Source: Sphagnum compactum
Lineage: Eukaryota; Bryophyta; Sphagnopsida; Sphagnales
Reading direction: 5' to 3'
Assembly (NCBI GenBank): GCA_965153455.1
Contig: OZ234494.1
Location: forward strand, 5,518,001-5,582,000
Length of the DNA stretch: 64,000 nucleotides
Under the pieces are notes generated by a model that worked only from the letters and a program-made list of their open reading frames with translations, searched no databases and was not told the origin of the DNA. A program made the position numbers and the translations under genes. Every line of letters starts with the position of its first letter. Position 1 is the stretch's first letter. Shown here piece by piece: positions 49,131 to 61,397 of the stretch.

Positions 49131-52100
49131 AGTTGGGTTTCATCCATTTGAGCTCAAAATGAAAGCAAATGGGATGATGTGCTCATGGGTGTTAGGTCAC
49201 TTTGGCTAATGTGAATTATTACACAATTTTACACCATATGCAGTTCATGTTTTGCAATATTACAACCCTAAACATATATTGTTGTTTTTTGACATTTTTG
49301 TTCTTCCTTAATTCACTTTTCCACATTTTCGACTGTTGCATGTTGCATGAACTTCATACATTTTTGTGTGTCCCATAACCTTCAAACTTGGCAATCCTAT
49401 GCGACGAATTATGTCTAATAACCTTTGCAATTTTTTTGGTTACCTAGTCCATATCGCATTTGCTAGAATGGCCATGTACAACATATGCTTATAAAAAATG
49501 AAGTATTGGTTACCCTTAGGAATAATTGGGTAGTTATCTTGCTACAATCTTCAATTATGTGAAGGGTGTTTGATACAATATATATTTGAGGTTACAACTT
49601 GTTACTTACATCTTTAGCTATGTTGAATTACAAACCTACCTAATCTAAGAGGTTGATAAAACCAACTAGACTTTAACACAATTGCATTGTTGAAACCAGT
49701 ACAACAATTCCATGTCAACAAACTTATTGAATGTTTTAAACTATGGAAAATTGAACATTATGGGAGTTTAGGAAAATGTGTGGTTCAACCTATAACCTAA
49801 ATTGCTTAACAAAGGGTTATTTAAAAGTTAGACTTTGAAACCTTAAGACAAATTAAATAAAAATTGTGAACTATGAAATTACAAACTTAGAGCACCTTCA
49901 TCAACAAGAACATAATGGTGTGTACACAATATTATCAATGAAGTACAACCTTTAAATAATGTGAACTTGAGTTTGAACTTTGAACCTATAAATTAATCAA
50001 TTATAATGGTTCATAAAACAATTAAATACATTTGACTGACTTATTCGAATAATTAAATTTAAATATTAATATATTTTCATTTGTTCTTTGAATCCTAAAA
50101 TAACAAAACAAAATTCCATAGTCATATAAATTCTTCACAAAATTATTTCCACTTCCGTTAATTTTAAAACATGTCATGAAACCATTTAAATCCAAATATG
50201 TGTTGATGTTGCATGAAAGGACAAAACATTTAATTTTCATGTGCAACAATTGAAAGATGACAATATGAGAAAGCAAATACGAAAAGGGATAAGGTGTGAA
50301 ATTGTCAAGTTAAAAACCATATATTAAATTATGCAAAAATCCTCCTATACTAGCTCCGATATCTCACTATGTACTAGAATATTTTTATATATGTAGGGAT
50401 GGAAATATAGTCAACAATTAGCACTCTATGGTGGAAGTGATAAAATGTTGGGTTTAGGCCCATAAGGGGGGGCATGGGTGGAGAGCATATGCTCATACCT
50501 TAAGCTTAATAAGTAGGTAATCTAGAAAGTGTGCAACTTGGTAGGTAATAAAGTCTTGGGGTGTTTCGTGTACGAAAACGAATATCTTTTCTTTGCTTGT
50601 AAACTACTCTTGGGATGGGACCCAGGCATTTATGGGACCCCGTCCCCCTTGGTCAGCTGGATACACGTGAGGTGCTTCTAGATCCATCTATGATGAGATT
50701 GGTTCATCCATCTATAAAAGACATGGACAATACGACTTTTGCAGCTTCAAGAATGCTCGAGGAAGTCACTCCCTTTTTTTCTTTTTCTTTTTTGAAACGT
50801 TTGAAATTAAAAGGTATTTCTAAAATTTGGTATGAAATCATGAAATGAAAAGACCCTTTTTTTTTTTCAAAAAATTGAGAATATTTGAAATACATTCTCA
50901 TAATGAGGAACTCTATTTATAACTTAGGTATATTATTATTTTTTAACTTCCAAAATGAATTAGTTTCACCTTATAAATTTTTGCATGCCGTTTGAAATAA
51001 AATTTAAGTGGCATAAAGGAAATGATATATGGATTTCAAACTATGGTCACTCCGCACACATCTTCACTTTGATATTCTAAACACCCTCTTGTTTTTTCAA
51101 TTTTGTGTGGTACGTGGACGGTGCAATCATCCCCAAGAGGAATGAGCCAAATTTGGCCACAAGTTAGACACCGAAAGCAGAAATTTTTTAGAATCATGCT
51201 TTGTTTTGGTGACCTCAAGGAATTTGCCATCTAAATATTATAATGACTTGAGACTCTTTTTTTCCTCAAAATATGATGACTTTGGTGTATTTTTTCTTTA
51301 AAAAAAAATTTATTATTCATGATTTTATTTTATTTATTTTTGCGTCACCAGGGTGCAAAATTTTGCCACATGAAAAAAACATTGATTCGAAAGCAGCCGA
51401 AATTTCGGATGCAATTTTTTTAGTTTTGGATGCGTATGCACCCACCACATGACATGGTATTTTATTATTCTCCGAAAATTATGTGAACTTTCATCCGTAC
51501 ACAAGAAGATCTGTTCCCCTCCCCCCCCCACCTTTTTTTGTGGAGGGGATATGAATACCTTACCTTACGGTCGGTTTCATCATTAAATAATTGTCAAAAT
51601 AGTGAAATGAATTTTTGTGAAAAATATGAAGGCGAGGTGTTGAAAACCATCATAATTATCACAAGCTACTCATCTGAAAAAATTCACTCCTCTATGACAA
51701 TATCACAATAGATCATGAATTAATAATAATAATTTCATATTTGTATAAATGATTTTTTTGAAAAAAAAATTTTTTTTTGGTCAATGTGGAAGCTGACCCT
51801 AGGCTAGGGTAACTGAAAAAAAACTCCCTCATACCTCTCCACTTGATAGAAAAATAAAGAACTAATGTATAAAGTATAAAGGGCACATAGCTTTTTTATT
51901 AAATGTTTGTTTCTTTTTCTCTTTTTTTGGGAAATGACCAAATATGCATGCAAGGAATATTGCTTATTTTACTCCTTTTTATTAAAAAATTTCTAGTAAT
52001 TGGGATTTTATTTCGGCTAAAACCTCTTTTGCTTTGATTTGAAACTTGTGTTGTTGTTCTTTTTTTTCCCCTTTTTCTGATTATATTGGGTAACAATTTT

Positions 52101-52269
52101 AATTTCAATTCCATAAAAGAAAAGATTCAAAGTTGGCCCAAAGAGACCCTAAAATTACGGTTCTGTGCCCAAATTTTTTTAAAAGAAAATTTGCCACATT
52201 GCAAAAATTTCTGACCCCAAAAAAGAGGGAAATAGAACACAATTTCAATTTTCAAAAAGAAAAAAGAAG
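49131..52269. other. AT-rich intergenic DNA
   Basis: The first few hundred bases may hold the decayed N-terminal part of the piggyBac transposase, but no motif is certain. No gene is recognised beyond that. Confidence 0.5.
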
Positions 52270-52870
52270 CAAGGCGAAGTTTCATTGACCAAAAGAAAGA
52301 AAAGGATGGATGAGGAAGGGAACGGATGAACTATTGTAGGTATGAAATTACTTATGATTAACTTGGGTGAAAAGAGGGAAAAAAGGAAAATTTATTTAAA
52401 ATTCTGAAGGAGAAAAGAAAAGGATGGATGAAGAAGGCAGTGTGGATGAACTATGGCAAGCAAGAAAATGCATATTATTCCCTTGGATGCAAAGAGGGAA
52501 AAAAAAGAGAGAAAACAACAAAATTAAAAATTTGAAGAATGGATAAAAAAAGAAAAAAGAAAAACAAACATTGAAGTTTCATTGGCAAAAAGAAAGAAAA
52601 AAGATGGATGAAGAAGGCACTATGGATGAACTATGGCAAGCAAGAAATTACATAATTATTCCCTTGGGTGAAAAGAGGGGAAAAAAAAGGAGAAAAAACA
52701 ACAAAATTTAAATTCTGATGGAGGAAAATAAAATAAAATGCAAACATTGAAGTTTCATTGGCAAAAAGAAACAAAGAAAGAAAGGAAAGGATGGATGAAA
52801 AAGGAAGGTAGTGTGGATGAACTATGGTAAGTATGAAATTACCTATTATTAACTACGGGTGAAAAGTGGG
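52270..52870. repeat. Purine-rich tandem repeat upstream of WI12 gene
   Basis: Four diverged units carry AAGGATGGATGAAGAAGGCA, then GTGGATGAACTATGG-AAG and AAATTAC...ATTATT, then TTGGGTGAAAAGAGGG. Cores lie near 52302, 52420, 52601 and 52787. Three copies are preceded by TTGAAGTTTCATTGGCAAAA. The array ends about 300 bp before the proposed start codon. Confidence 0.85.
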
Positions 52871-52956
52871 GGGTAAGTTAGAACCGGAAGTTGCCACTGT
52901 AGAAACCGTTTTGTCGCACATAAATTGAGTCTCAAAGAAGTTACTTTCTCACACAC

Positions 52957-53113
52957 CCTCTCTCCCTCTCTCTCTCTCTCTCTTCTTCTCTCTCGCTCTG
53001 GTGCTCTTCTCTCTCCTGTTGTCCGCTTTCTCGCCGTCTCCTTTCTTGCATCCACTCTGCAGTTTCCGCTTCTCTTTCGCCGATTTTGCTGCACTTCGGT
53101 GCCATTATATACC
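52957..53113 (+). promoter_or_regulatory. CT-rich tract and TATA-like site of the WI12 gene
   Basis: A CT-rich tract (52957-52997) is followed by TTATATACC at 53105-53113, about 60 bp before the proposed ATG. If the TATA-like site is used, the CT tract lies in the core promoter; otherwise it belongs to the 5' leader. The choice is inferred. Confidence 0.4.
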
Positions 53114-53173
53114 ACCTGCTTCGTCCTCAAAAGGCCGTTGTGAAAATCCAGTTTGTTGCTTTTGTGAGTGTGT

Positions 53174-53828
53174 ATGTCTCACGCTCTGTTTCATCAGTAG
53201 TTGGGTGTTGCTTGGCTTAGTTTGGAAGGTGTTGGGGCTTTGTTTTTGGCCTGTGTGTGTGTGAGATCAGAGGAGCTTTGTTTGCAGGGAAGATCTGGCA
53301 AAGGAGATTCTGTTGGAGCAAGAAGAAGCGCTGGAGCAGATCAGCAACGAGCGAGTGGTGCGAACGCTGTACTCAGCGCTAGCAGAAGGGGATGCAGCGA
53401 GTGTACAGGCCTTAGTCGCAGAGGATCTGGAGTGGTGGTTTCATGGCCCGCCAACCCAGCAGCATATGATGCGTTTGCTCACCGGTGTTACATCCTGTGA
53501 CACCTTTGCGTTTGAGCCCATCAGTGTGCGCGGCATTGCTAACAAGGTTTTCGTGGAAGGCAAAGGCTCTTCTTCTACGCCGGGGCTGTTCTGGGTGCAT
53601 ATATGGACGGTTAAGGAGAAGCGAATCACACAACTGCGTGAGTATTTCAACACCGCTATTCTTGTCACCGATCTGAAACCGGCCGTGGTGAAGCAGCCAT
53701 CGCCTTCGCAGCATCATCCGATCCAGCATGTAATTCCTCCCAAAAACCCTTGTGTCACTCTGTGGCAGAGCCAGTTGTGGAAATCTAAGGAAGGCCGGTC
53801 CAAGCCCGGCCTCGTCTTGACAATCTAG
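53174..53828 (+). CDS. Wound-induced protein WI12 / SAG20-like
   Basis: The main exon (53288-53828, after acceptor TTTGTTTGCAG) encodes the WI12 family: ERVVRTLYSALAEGDAASVQ, then LEWWFHGPPTQQHMMRLLTG, FWVHIWTVKEKRITQLREYF, and the C-terminal CVTLWQSQLW and SKPGLVLTI signature. This is a SnoaL/NTF2-like alpha-beta barrel of about 110 residues. Plant members (WI12 of ice plant, SAG20 of Arabidopsis) are induced by wounding, stress or senescence; biochemical role unknown. No ATG lies at the head of this exon. A short first exon 53174-53196 (MSHALFH plus part of Gln, donor CA|GTAG) joins in phase to give 187 aa and is my best start. The donor is weak and the first exon is the least certain part. 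Confidence 0.85.
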
Positions 53829-54387
53829 GGCTAATCGGAGATCTGCAAAAGCTCCCAAGACCAGTCATCCACCAGGTTTCTTGCAAACCCTAGTCGAAGA
53901 CCATGTAGCTCCTCATGCTCCTCAGGGGTTAGTCGCCTGGTAGGGTGACTTGCTTCTTCGGAACCCTAAATCCTTTGTCAAGTTCTGTGAGTACTTATTA
54001 CTTGCCGTTGTCTTTGTTTTTGTTGTTGTGCTCTCTTTATATCTATAGCAAGCTTGCAGATGTTGTCACTGCTAGTAATACCAGGTGGCAGTGGTGCAGT
54101 TTATGAGATTATTGTTGTGCAAGGTTTATTTGTTTGTTTGGTAGAAGAGGAAGTATTAAGTAAGTAATCAGCAGCAGCAGTAGCAGCTATTGTGGCTTCA
54201 ACAATGTTATTGGTGTTGGCTTATGTGTATGTGGTTGTACCTCCTTCTGCATTTAAATATCAGATGTGGCAAGAATTTTGTGAACGATTTATGCATTTGG
54301 TTTTGTGTGTTTTTTTTGTGTTGGATTTGGATGCTCGACTGTTAGAATTGTTTGCATGATCAAATTCTTGATGTGTTATTTTGATTT

Positions 54388-54388
<1 letters not shown>

Positions 54389-54433
<45 letters not shown>
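54389..54433. repeat. (CT)n microsatellite
   Basis: About 22 uninterrupted CT units in the region downstream of the WI12 gene, possibly in a 3' untranslated region or intron. Confidence 0.9.
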
Positions 54434-54436
<3 letters not shown>

Positions 54437-54476
54437 TTGCTTTTGATTTTATTTCTGTCTCTCAGAAAGTGCTTTT

Positions 54477-54625
54477 CTGTAGGGCAAGGCCCTAGGTTGA
54501 GGATATTACCAGAGTAAGGGCCTGTGCAAGGCAATAGCCAGCCTAGTGTTTGGTAAGGACATTATTCGAGTAATGGCCTGCATGAAGCAAGAGGCAGCCT
54601 AGTGTTTGGGTGAAGCTGGCAATTG
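54477..54625 (+). repeat. Dispersed ~75-bp repeat, copy 2, with internal tandem unit
   Basis: CTGTAGGGCAAGGCC...GAGTAAGGGCCTG...AGCCAGCCTAGTGT corresponds to 44168-44245. Here the second half is tandemly duplicated with about 57-bp spacing (GAGTAAGGGCCTG near 54512 and GAGTAATGGCCTG near 54569, each closing with CAGCCTAGTGTTTGG). Confidence 0.65.
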
Positions 54626-54639
54626 TGAGAGCCTTAACT

Positions 54640-57199
54640 GTTGCAAAGAAAGTGGCCAACAAACTGGATCAACCAAGAGAAAATGTAGAATCAGTGGCTT
54701 CAGAGAAATGTGTGGGACATTCATAATGCATATAACTCATTAAAATGCAATATACCCTACTGGCTAAGATGATTACACAACTAAATATTACACAATTTAC
54801 ATGAAGTGCACTTACATATTAAATTTTGGTGTGACCAACGCACGATAATCAAGACTATAATTTGCAAGTCCACATCAAAGAGAGTAATTCAACATGTTGA
54901 ACTAATAAAACTACGACTTTCCAATTTGTGTAAAGTGATATGTACTATGTCAAATTTCAAACTATGGAGGTACTAATGCTTGAAGTAATTCTCTACGTGT
55001 TCTCATTCTTCCTCAAACATGTCATTCCATATTTCATACACCATTCAATGGGAGTCCTAATACTTGATCCATATCTCATGATGTGTGATGAAGTCCTTTC
55101 AATGAGACACTTGTATAGGTGTGGTTTATGTGTAGGATTTTGAAATAGATATAATCCTCATCCAAAAGCATTAGCCTAGGACATATGTGTTCGATCACAA
55201 TTTCATTAGGCAACAATGGTATTAATGGACTCTATAATGCATCTACAACAAGATGAGTTTACATTTTGTTAGGATACATTTTGTTGAAGATGAAATCAAC
55301 ACACAAAAAATAAATCAAAGAATACTAATACATTACATTGCTCCATGTCCTTCTTGGGCTATGTTGTGGATTAAAGATATTTAGCTCCGAGTCATTTGAG
55401 TCATCATGTGCTGCCTCTAAACCAATATATAGGTTGATGCCATGTGAACAAATTACATATAGTAACTACAAGGTTTAGAAAAATATTGAAATTGCCAATG
55501 ACTTTATTCATAACCGACCCTAGGTGTATCTCATGGCTACCTACCATCACCTTTTTCATCATGAATGCACAAACATGTTAAGAAAAAAGGGAACATAAAC
55601 ATAACATTCAAAACACAAGGGAACCACAAGCATAACACATGAGAACAAAAAAGGTGTTACGCGCTCGAATTTTAATTTCATAACAAGGGGTTCTAGTTTA
55701 TATGTGTACACTACATGTTACAAGCTAATGCAATGTTACACTTTGGTTATTTCATGTTATCAAAAGTTCAACATGTATTAAACATATTATAACCCATGTA
55801 AATGAGACAAGATACAAGAAGTTAAAATGCATACATTATCACACCATAATAGCAAAAGAAAGAAAAAAAAATCATTGGACAACATGTTATCACTAACAAC
55901 ATGATCTCACATTTACATGGAACATGTTAACAATAAAACAAATGTTGAAAGATATCCAAGTAAATACTCAAATCACCAATAAAAAATGTAGTATCAATTG
56001 ACATTCAAAAGAATGTTACCTATATATTAGACCACAATTATTACAAAAAAATAAAATTGAAAAATAATTGGTACATATAACATTACACGTGACGCATGTA
56101 AGAAAGACACCTAATTTCTAACACTCGATGGTAAAACAGAAGACTGAAAATAATCAAAAACAAAAGTTCCAAGTGTATGCAATAACATCTTACAAAAGCA
56201 TGGACCAACACTATCTGCATAAAATGACAATTGTCATAAATATTTTCATGATAACTAAGTTTAAGGGTTGTTTTTTCACATGCAAAATGTAATAAGGGTA
56301 GTTAGCAAGAACTCAAAACTGAAAACATGTTTTTGTACATTTCAATCCATAACATGTGATACTTGCATATGATTATTATTTGTATACAAGACATTCGAAT
56401 AAATGGCTTTGACATAAACATGTTATGAAAGTCAATTGTCATATGTAGGAAGAGTAACATGATATCTAATGATAGATTATCATGTTTCAAGTCTTTGAAG
56501 AAAAATATCAAACTACAATTCTAATCACACTATCGCACCACAAGAGTATGATAGAGTTTTCATGAATCTATTATTAAAAGGCAAATAAACTAACAATTGT
56601 AACAATTGATGGGCATCTCATGAAGATAGCAACACCAACATGGGAAGCAAACAACACCAATGCGGGAGGGAAGTAGCACCAACCTAACACGAGCAGTAGC
56701 GCCAATGTGAAAAAAGCACACCCAACGCGAGAAGAACAACACAAGAACATCATGAAAAGAAACTCCAGAAGAACAGTGCAAGAAGAGTATCATTAGAAGA
56801 GCACACAATCAAGAAAAAAAACAAAAGCACAACCAACGTAAAAAGAGTAGTACGAGAAGAGCAACACAAGAAGAACATAACCGAGAGAAAAAAATTTAAC
56901 ATTGTAAAAACAAAATGAAGCTCAGACTTCTTTTTATATTTTTTCCCCTAACCTTTAACAACGACTCTACCTCCTTAACTAGCGGCTGCTATTTAACAAC
57001 CCTAAAATGGAAGGTGACTCTAGGAAACGGATGGAGGTTCTATGACAGAACCTGTCCAATTCTTCAAATTTTATAAATTTAAAAAAAAACAAAAATTGAT
57101 TCTCATGACCTGTTCACATTCATGTGAGAATCGAAAGTCAATTCTCACTCTAATTCTCACATGTAATGGTGTCAACTGGTTCTCATTGTGGCTGAAAAC
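54640..57199. other. AT-rich intergenic DNA
   Basis: No gene is recognised. Short Ile/Met/Phe-rich frames on both strands reflect base composition. Confidence 0.6.
56590..56890. repeat. Degenerate short repeat of AGAAGARCAACAC type
   Basis: Variants of AGCACCAACRYG and AGAAGARCAACACAAGAA recur at roughly 15-25 bp spacing for about 300 bp, making a low-order degenerate minisatellite. Confidence 0.6.
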
Positions 57200-57242
57200 T
57201 GAGTAAAAAATCAGGTGATGCTTCAATAACCGCCCAACACTG
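57200..57242. mobile_element. Terminal fragment of the hAT-like MITE family
   Basis: The plus strand ends with CAATAACCGCCCAACACTG at 57242. Its reverse complement, CAGTGTTGGGCGGTTATTG, matches the element ends at 59388 and 59753. No partner terminus is found within about 400 bp to the left; the flanking GTCATCAC has no visible direct partner. Confidence 0.5.
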
Positions 57243-59387
57243 GTCATCACATGTCAATACTTTTGCACCAGAAAATTTTTAAGACCATTTGCCTGTGTAA
57301 TGTTTTCTGGTCAATGGAGCTTTTCATTGGGATAGAAATCTCATTTGAAAATAGACAACCCAAATTACAAAAAAGAAAAGAAATGTCATGACCAAATCCT
57401 TTTTCTTTCTATTGGGAATTTTGGTACATGTCCAGACCAGTGTTCATCATCCATGTGAGCATAAACTCATAAGCAAATCCAGCAATCTTGGGGAGCAATG
57501 TTGGTTGGTGTTGTCCATCCAATACACCCAGTACCACCCATTCATTGTGTGGCTTGTTTCACGTCTAGAAAACACAAGATCCTAAATATGAATTGGTGGT
57601 AGGAAAATTAAAACTACCTATTCGGTTCTAGGAGGCACCAAACAATGGTACCATCAAATGGCTGGCATCCTTTGATTGAACGACTTGAGATTCTTATTCA
57701 TTCGATGGCTTGCATGTCATCACCAACCAAAACACATGAATTACATAGTTGAGATCCTAAATGGCTCTCAAAAATCATGAGAGGTTGCAATGGTGAATCA
57801 CATGGAATATGTGTTGTAGTACTAGTAACGAAGTATGCCACCCAAAGATTTGCAAACATAGGCCTTATTTTTGGTTTTTATGTAGAACAACAACCCACAA
57901 CAATCAATGCATGGAATTGATGAATAGTAATAATAATAATAAGCACAGAACATGAGCCCTGAAGCTACCAAGCCAAAAAAAATATGCACATAACATATAA
58001 AACACGTGAATGAAGCCAATGCAAAGATCCAAGTTCGATGTGCAAAATGGTGCTCGGTGGATATTTGATCTCGTTAATAATTGCCAGTTCAGGTTATGTC
58101 AAAACTCTCCAAGAGAGCCAGTGGTTTTCATGCACGAAAAGGCAGAGGTTATTTGAGAACCGTGGTTATATAGAAGTGTTTCTTTTGATTTTTTTTGTGA
58201 ATTATAGCTATGAATCCGTGTTGGTGCAAGTGCATCTTTTATTTGTTGGATATGCATAAGGTATATAAATTAACCTAACCCATTTTCTCAAAATTGATAT
58301 ACCTAAACATATACTTGAACAACATTGCTATGAATTGTAAAGAATCACCTTGATAATTGTGGGAATAATCTGTTCTTGTTTTTTTTTTCTTTTTCTTTTT
58401 TTTGATAATCATACAACATTGGTGCAAACTCGACACTGCAACCTATGAATAAACTATAAATAACTTCTATGATAATTTAGTTTTTTACAGGTAATACAAA
58501 TAAAAAAACATTGGACAAGGGCATGATACCTTCATATTTAAGATAGGTGCTTGTTTGTTTGTTGGGTTGTGGTCATGTTGTAATTCTCCCAAATTGTGGG
58601 TCATCTTGCTCCACTTGTGGTCTCATCGGAAGACCCTTGGTGAGGCGGTGTGCATGTTTACCATTTCATAATCATTTTAAATGATTTTCATATTTGGAAA
58701 TTAATTATAAATTTCAAAACACATATTTCATATTGGGTTTCATAAGAACTTTGAAGTTAAGATCACTTCGATGGGAATAATATATTGGTATGTATGATCT
58801 TACACGAGGTTTAATACACTTTGGGGCCAATGGCACAAGGCCTACTACTCCTATTGGCATTCATCTTGAAAAGTTATTACCAGGTTGAGGTTTTCCATTC
58901 TTGATAGAACTTTGCCAAATTTGCTATGAATTTCCATAGGTAATTCAGCTATGTCCAAATGCAAAAAAAAAAGCCCTTGTTCCAAAAACAAGGAGCCTCA
59001 CTCATTGGGTCAAGGTTTGAGCCAAACAATACATTTATGCCCAAATCTTACAATTGTGAAGTCTCTTCTTCCCTATGGGTAGATCTAACCAATGATACTA
59101 AATTCTTTGAAATATGTAGATGTAAAAATTTTGATTTTTACAGTAAGGAATTAATTTTTTGGGGATCTTTTTGTGTCTTATCCCTAATCTTGATCTTTTT
59201 GAGAATTTGGTGGAAGGGTTGCTAATTTGTGGACAAGTGGACATTTCAGAATATACACACGTTGTGTCCTGAAAAACCCAATAATAATAATAATAAGAAT
59301 ACTATAAAAATTAGGACCAAAAAAGACATTAATAAAAGGTAACTTTTTTATAAAAAATTGTTAATTTATGTGACCAGTGATGCAAAC
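57243..59387. other. Intergenic DNA, no gene recognised
   Basis: Mixed to AT-rich sequence. A phrase TTTGAGAACCGTGG near 58155 matches the inverted interior of the 12.66-kb MITE and may be another small fragment. An (AAT)n microsatellite lies near 59281. Confidence 0.5.
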
Positions 59388-59753
59388 CAGTGTTGGGTGG
59401 GTATTATTAAAAATACCCTCTGGGTATCAGGCCCGGCATCCATAACTGTGGTTGTCAAAACATTCAAATACCGGGTTCTGATATATATAACTATGGATAT
59501 CAAAAAATCAAATACCCGGTTCTTATACATGACTGCGGTTGTCAAGTTTTGCAAGACTGTCAGATAATCATCCAGAAAACCGCCGGTTCTTTCATGAACC
59601 CTGGAGTTCTTTGAGGGTTTTTTTGAAATAACTGGGAACGGAGGTTCTTTGATTTTTAAAATTCAAGTACCCGGAAGCTGTGGGTCTCTGATTCTTATAT
59701 TTCCAAATACCCGGAACCGAAGGTTATTGTTAAATACCCGCCGCCCAACACTG
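59388..59753. mobile_element. Full-length 366-bp hAT-like MITE
   Basis: Left end CAGTGTTGGGTGGGTATT and right end AATACCCGCCGCCCAACACTG are inverted copies of each other with small differences. The interior is a series of AAATACCCGG-TTCT and GGTTCT/GAACC blocks, partly palindromic. No coding capacity. An 8-bp target duplication is not evident (ATGCAAAC on the left, ACTATTGC on the right). It ends about 420 bp before the start codon of the next gene. Confidence 0.75.
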
Positions 59754-59987
59754 ACTATTGCCCGTCACGAAAATATTTTTCGGCTGCCCGTCCTCTACGC
59801 GCCCTTGAGAGAGCGCTCGCTCTCCGAGTGCTTCCGATTGCTGCTGCGACGAGAATTTCGGATCCGAGTTTTTGCAATTCTTTCGTTGCTGTTGGCCGCT
59901 TGCTTTTTGACAAGAAACAAACAACAACCCAAGAAAAAACAGAAGAGGATTGTTTGTTTTTGTGTTTTTTTATTTACTCGAAACAGT

Positions 59988-59997
59988 TTATATATTT
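59988..59997 (+). promoter_or_regulatory. TATA-like element of the MAGW-protein gene
   Basis: TTATATATTT lies about 175 bp upstream of the proposed ATG, a normal distance for a plant core promoter plus short leader. Inferred from position and sequence only. Confidence 0.45.
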
Positions 59998-60171
59998 CTT
60001 TATCAATTACCAGCTGCTATAATTGTTGCAAGAAGCCTGTTGCTGCTGCAGGCAAGAATTGCAGGTTTGGGTTTTGTGGAATCGCTGAGATCTATTGGAG
60101 CACACTTTGCCATAATTTTCGGCAGCAGTTTTTGTGGATTTGGTTTTGGATTTTCACGTACAAAACCCATC

Positions 60172-61287
60172 ATGGGCTCTTTGATGGCTGGATGGTCCAC
60201 GAATCCGCTGGACGCTCAGTCAGGTTTGTACTCAAATTTGTAGAAGAAGGAAATACATGGCAAGCTGGTCCAAGGCCTATCGATGTTGTAACTACACTTT
60301 GCTGCATGACGTGATGATGGGTAATAATAGCTTCTGGATGATTGAAATCTCGTATTCGATTTTGTTTTCCTTTGGGTTTGACTCTGCTGGTGGTGGGTGC
60401 TCGTATTATGGTAGTGATGAATCGGAGTAAGTCGTCACTGACAAAGGAAGAAATCGAAGCATTCTGGCGTTCTAGACAGAAAGCTATGGAGGAGCACCTG
60501 AATGATGCAGCTGCTCAAAAAGCTACTGTAGCTGATGCTGCTGCTGGATCCTCTGCCGTAAGTTCAAATTCATGGATTCAAGTCTAATCTCCATTTCATC
60601 ATCATCATCATCATCTTCTTCTTCTTCTTCTTGTGGCCGGTACGAGCCCTCGATTAGTACTACCCATCAAGGATTCTTCTTTAGGCAGTCTGAATTGCAA
60701 TTTTTTTTTCGGTGGGTGGAATTCTAGAGTGCAGTCATAGGATCATCACCCATTCCAATACAAGCTGCTGCACAAGTCATGGTACAGGAGTTGAAGAGAC
60801 CAATTGCAGCAAGCCCAGATTGGTATGTTTCCCCAAATCCTAATTGGACCTTGAGTTGCAAATATTGTTCTGGAACCTCAGCTGTAGTATAGAACAGTCC
60901 CAGTCCAAGCAAATGTGAAGATTAGCGGAGGATTGAAGAACTCTGGGGAGGATGAAGAACTCTGGGGAGGATTAAAACAGATCACGTGTTGTTATTTTGC
61001 TGCTGTTAAATACAACCCACCTGCATTTGAAACCAGGCTTCTTGTTGTGCTCCTCATCTTCATCATCAGAGTGCTATAAGTATGCTTTTACTCATTGCTG
61101 CAATTGTCTTTTCAATTGCAGGTGGACGAGGAGCGACTGGGCATTTCTGAATGATCCACCTGAATCACATACAGATGCTCGACACAAGTATACTCCACAG
61201 TTTGATGTTGCATCAAAAGTCAGTCATTCTGACCAGCTGTACACTTTTCAAGCAAGCCGGAGCTCTGGCTCATCAAACATGTTATAA
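60172..61287 (+). CDS. Plant-specific small MAGW / DWWTRS protein of unknown function
   Basis: Four exons (60172-60223, 60415-60557, 60728-60822, 61122-61287) join in phase at GT-AG sites to give 151 aa. Exon 1 gives MGSLMAGWSTNPLDAQS, exon 2 a basic helix-like SSLTKEEIEAFWRSRQKAME, exon 3 a low-complexity Ala/Pro/Gln segment, and the exon 3-4 junction DWWTRSDWAFLNDPP. I recall this arrangement (MAGW start, SLTKEEI-FW helix, DWWTRS-WAFLN end) as a conserved, uncharacterised land-plant family, from memory only. There is no signal peptide or membrane segment, so it is probably cytosolic or nuclear. Exon 1 is supported by the matching phase and the MAGW motif; without it the product would start at the Met in exon 2. 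A MITE lies just upstream. Confidence 0.8.
60597..60632 (+). repeat. (ATC)n(TTC)n microsatellite in intron 2
   Basis: Six ATC followed by about six TTC units lie within the second intron of the MAGW-protein gene. Confidence 0.9.
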
Positions 61288-61397
61288 AAAAACTCTATGT
61301 CCTGTATCTGCTGCAGCTGCGAATTTGAGCTTCGGGAGAAACTGTTATCCATCTGCTTGCAATTTAGCTTCCATTTGTTGTTCCTGTAAATTTGCAT

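Noticed and set aside
59649-60314. 221-codon open frame across the MITE end and MAGW-gene leader
   Set aside because: It has no ATG at its head, crosses the transposon boundary and runs through exon 1 of the MAGW gene in another frame.
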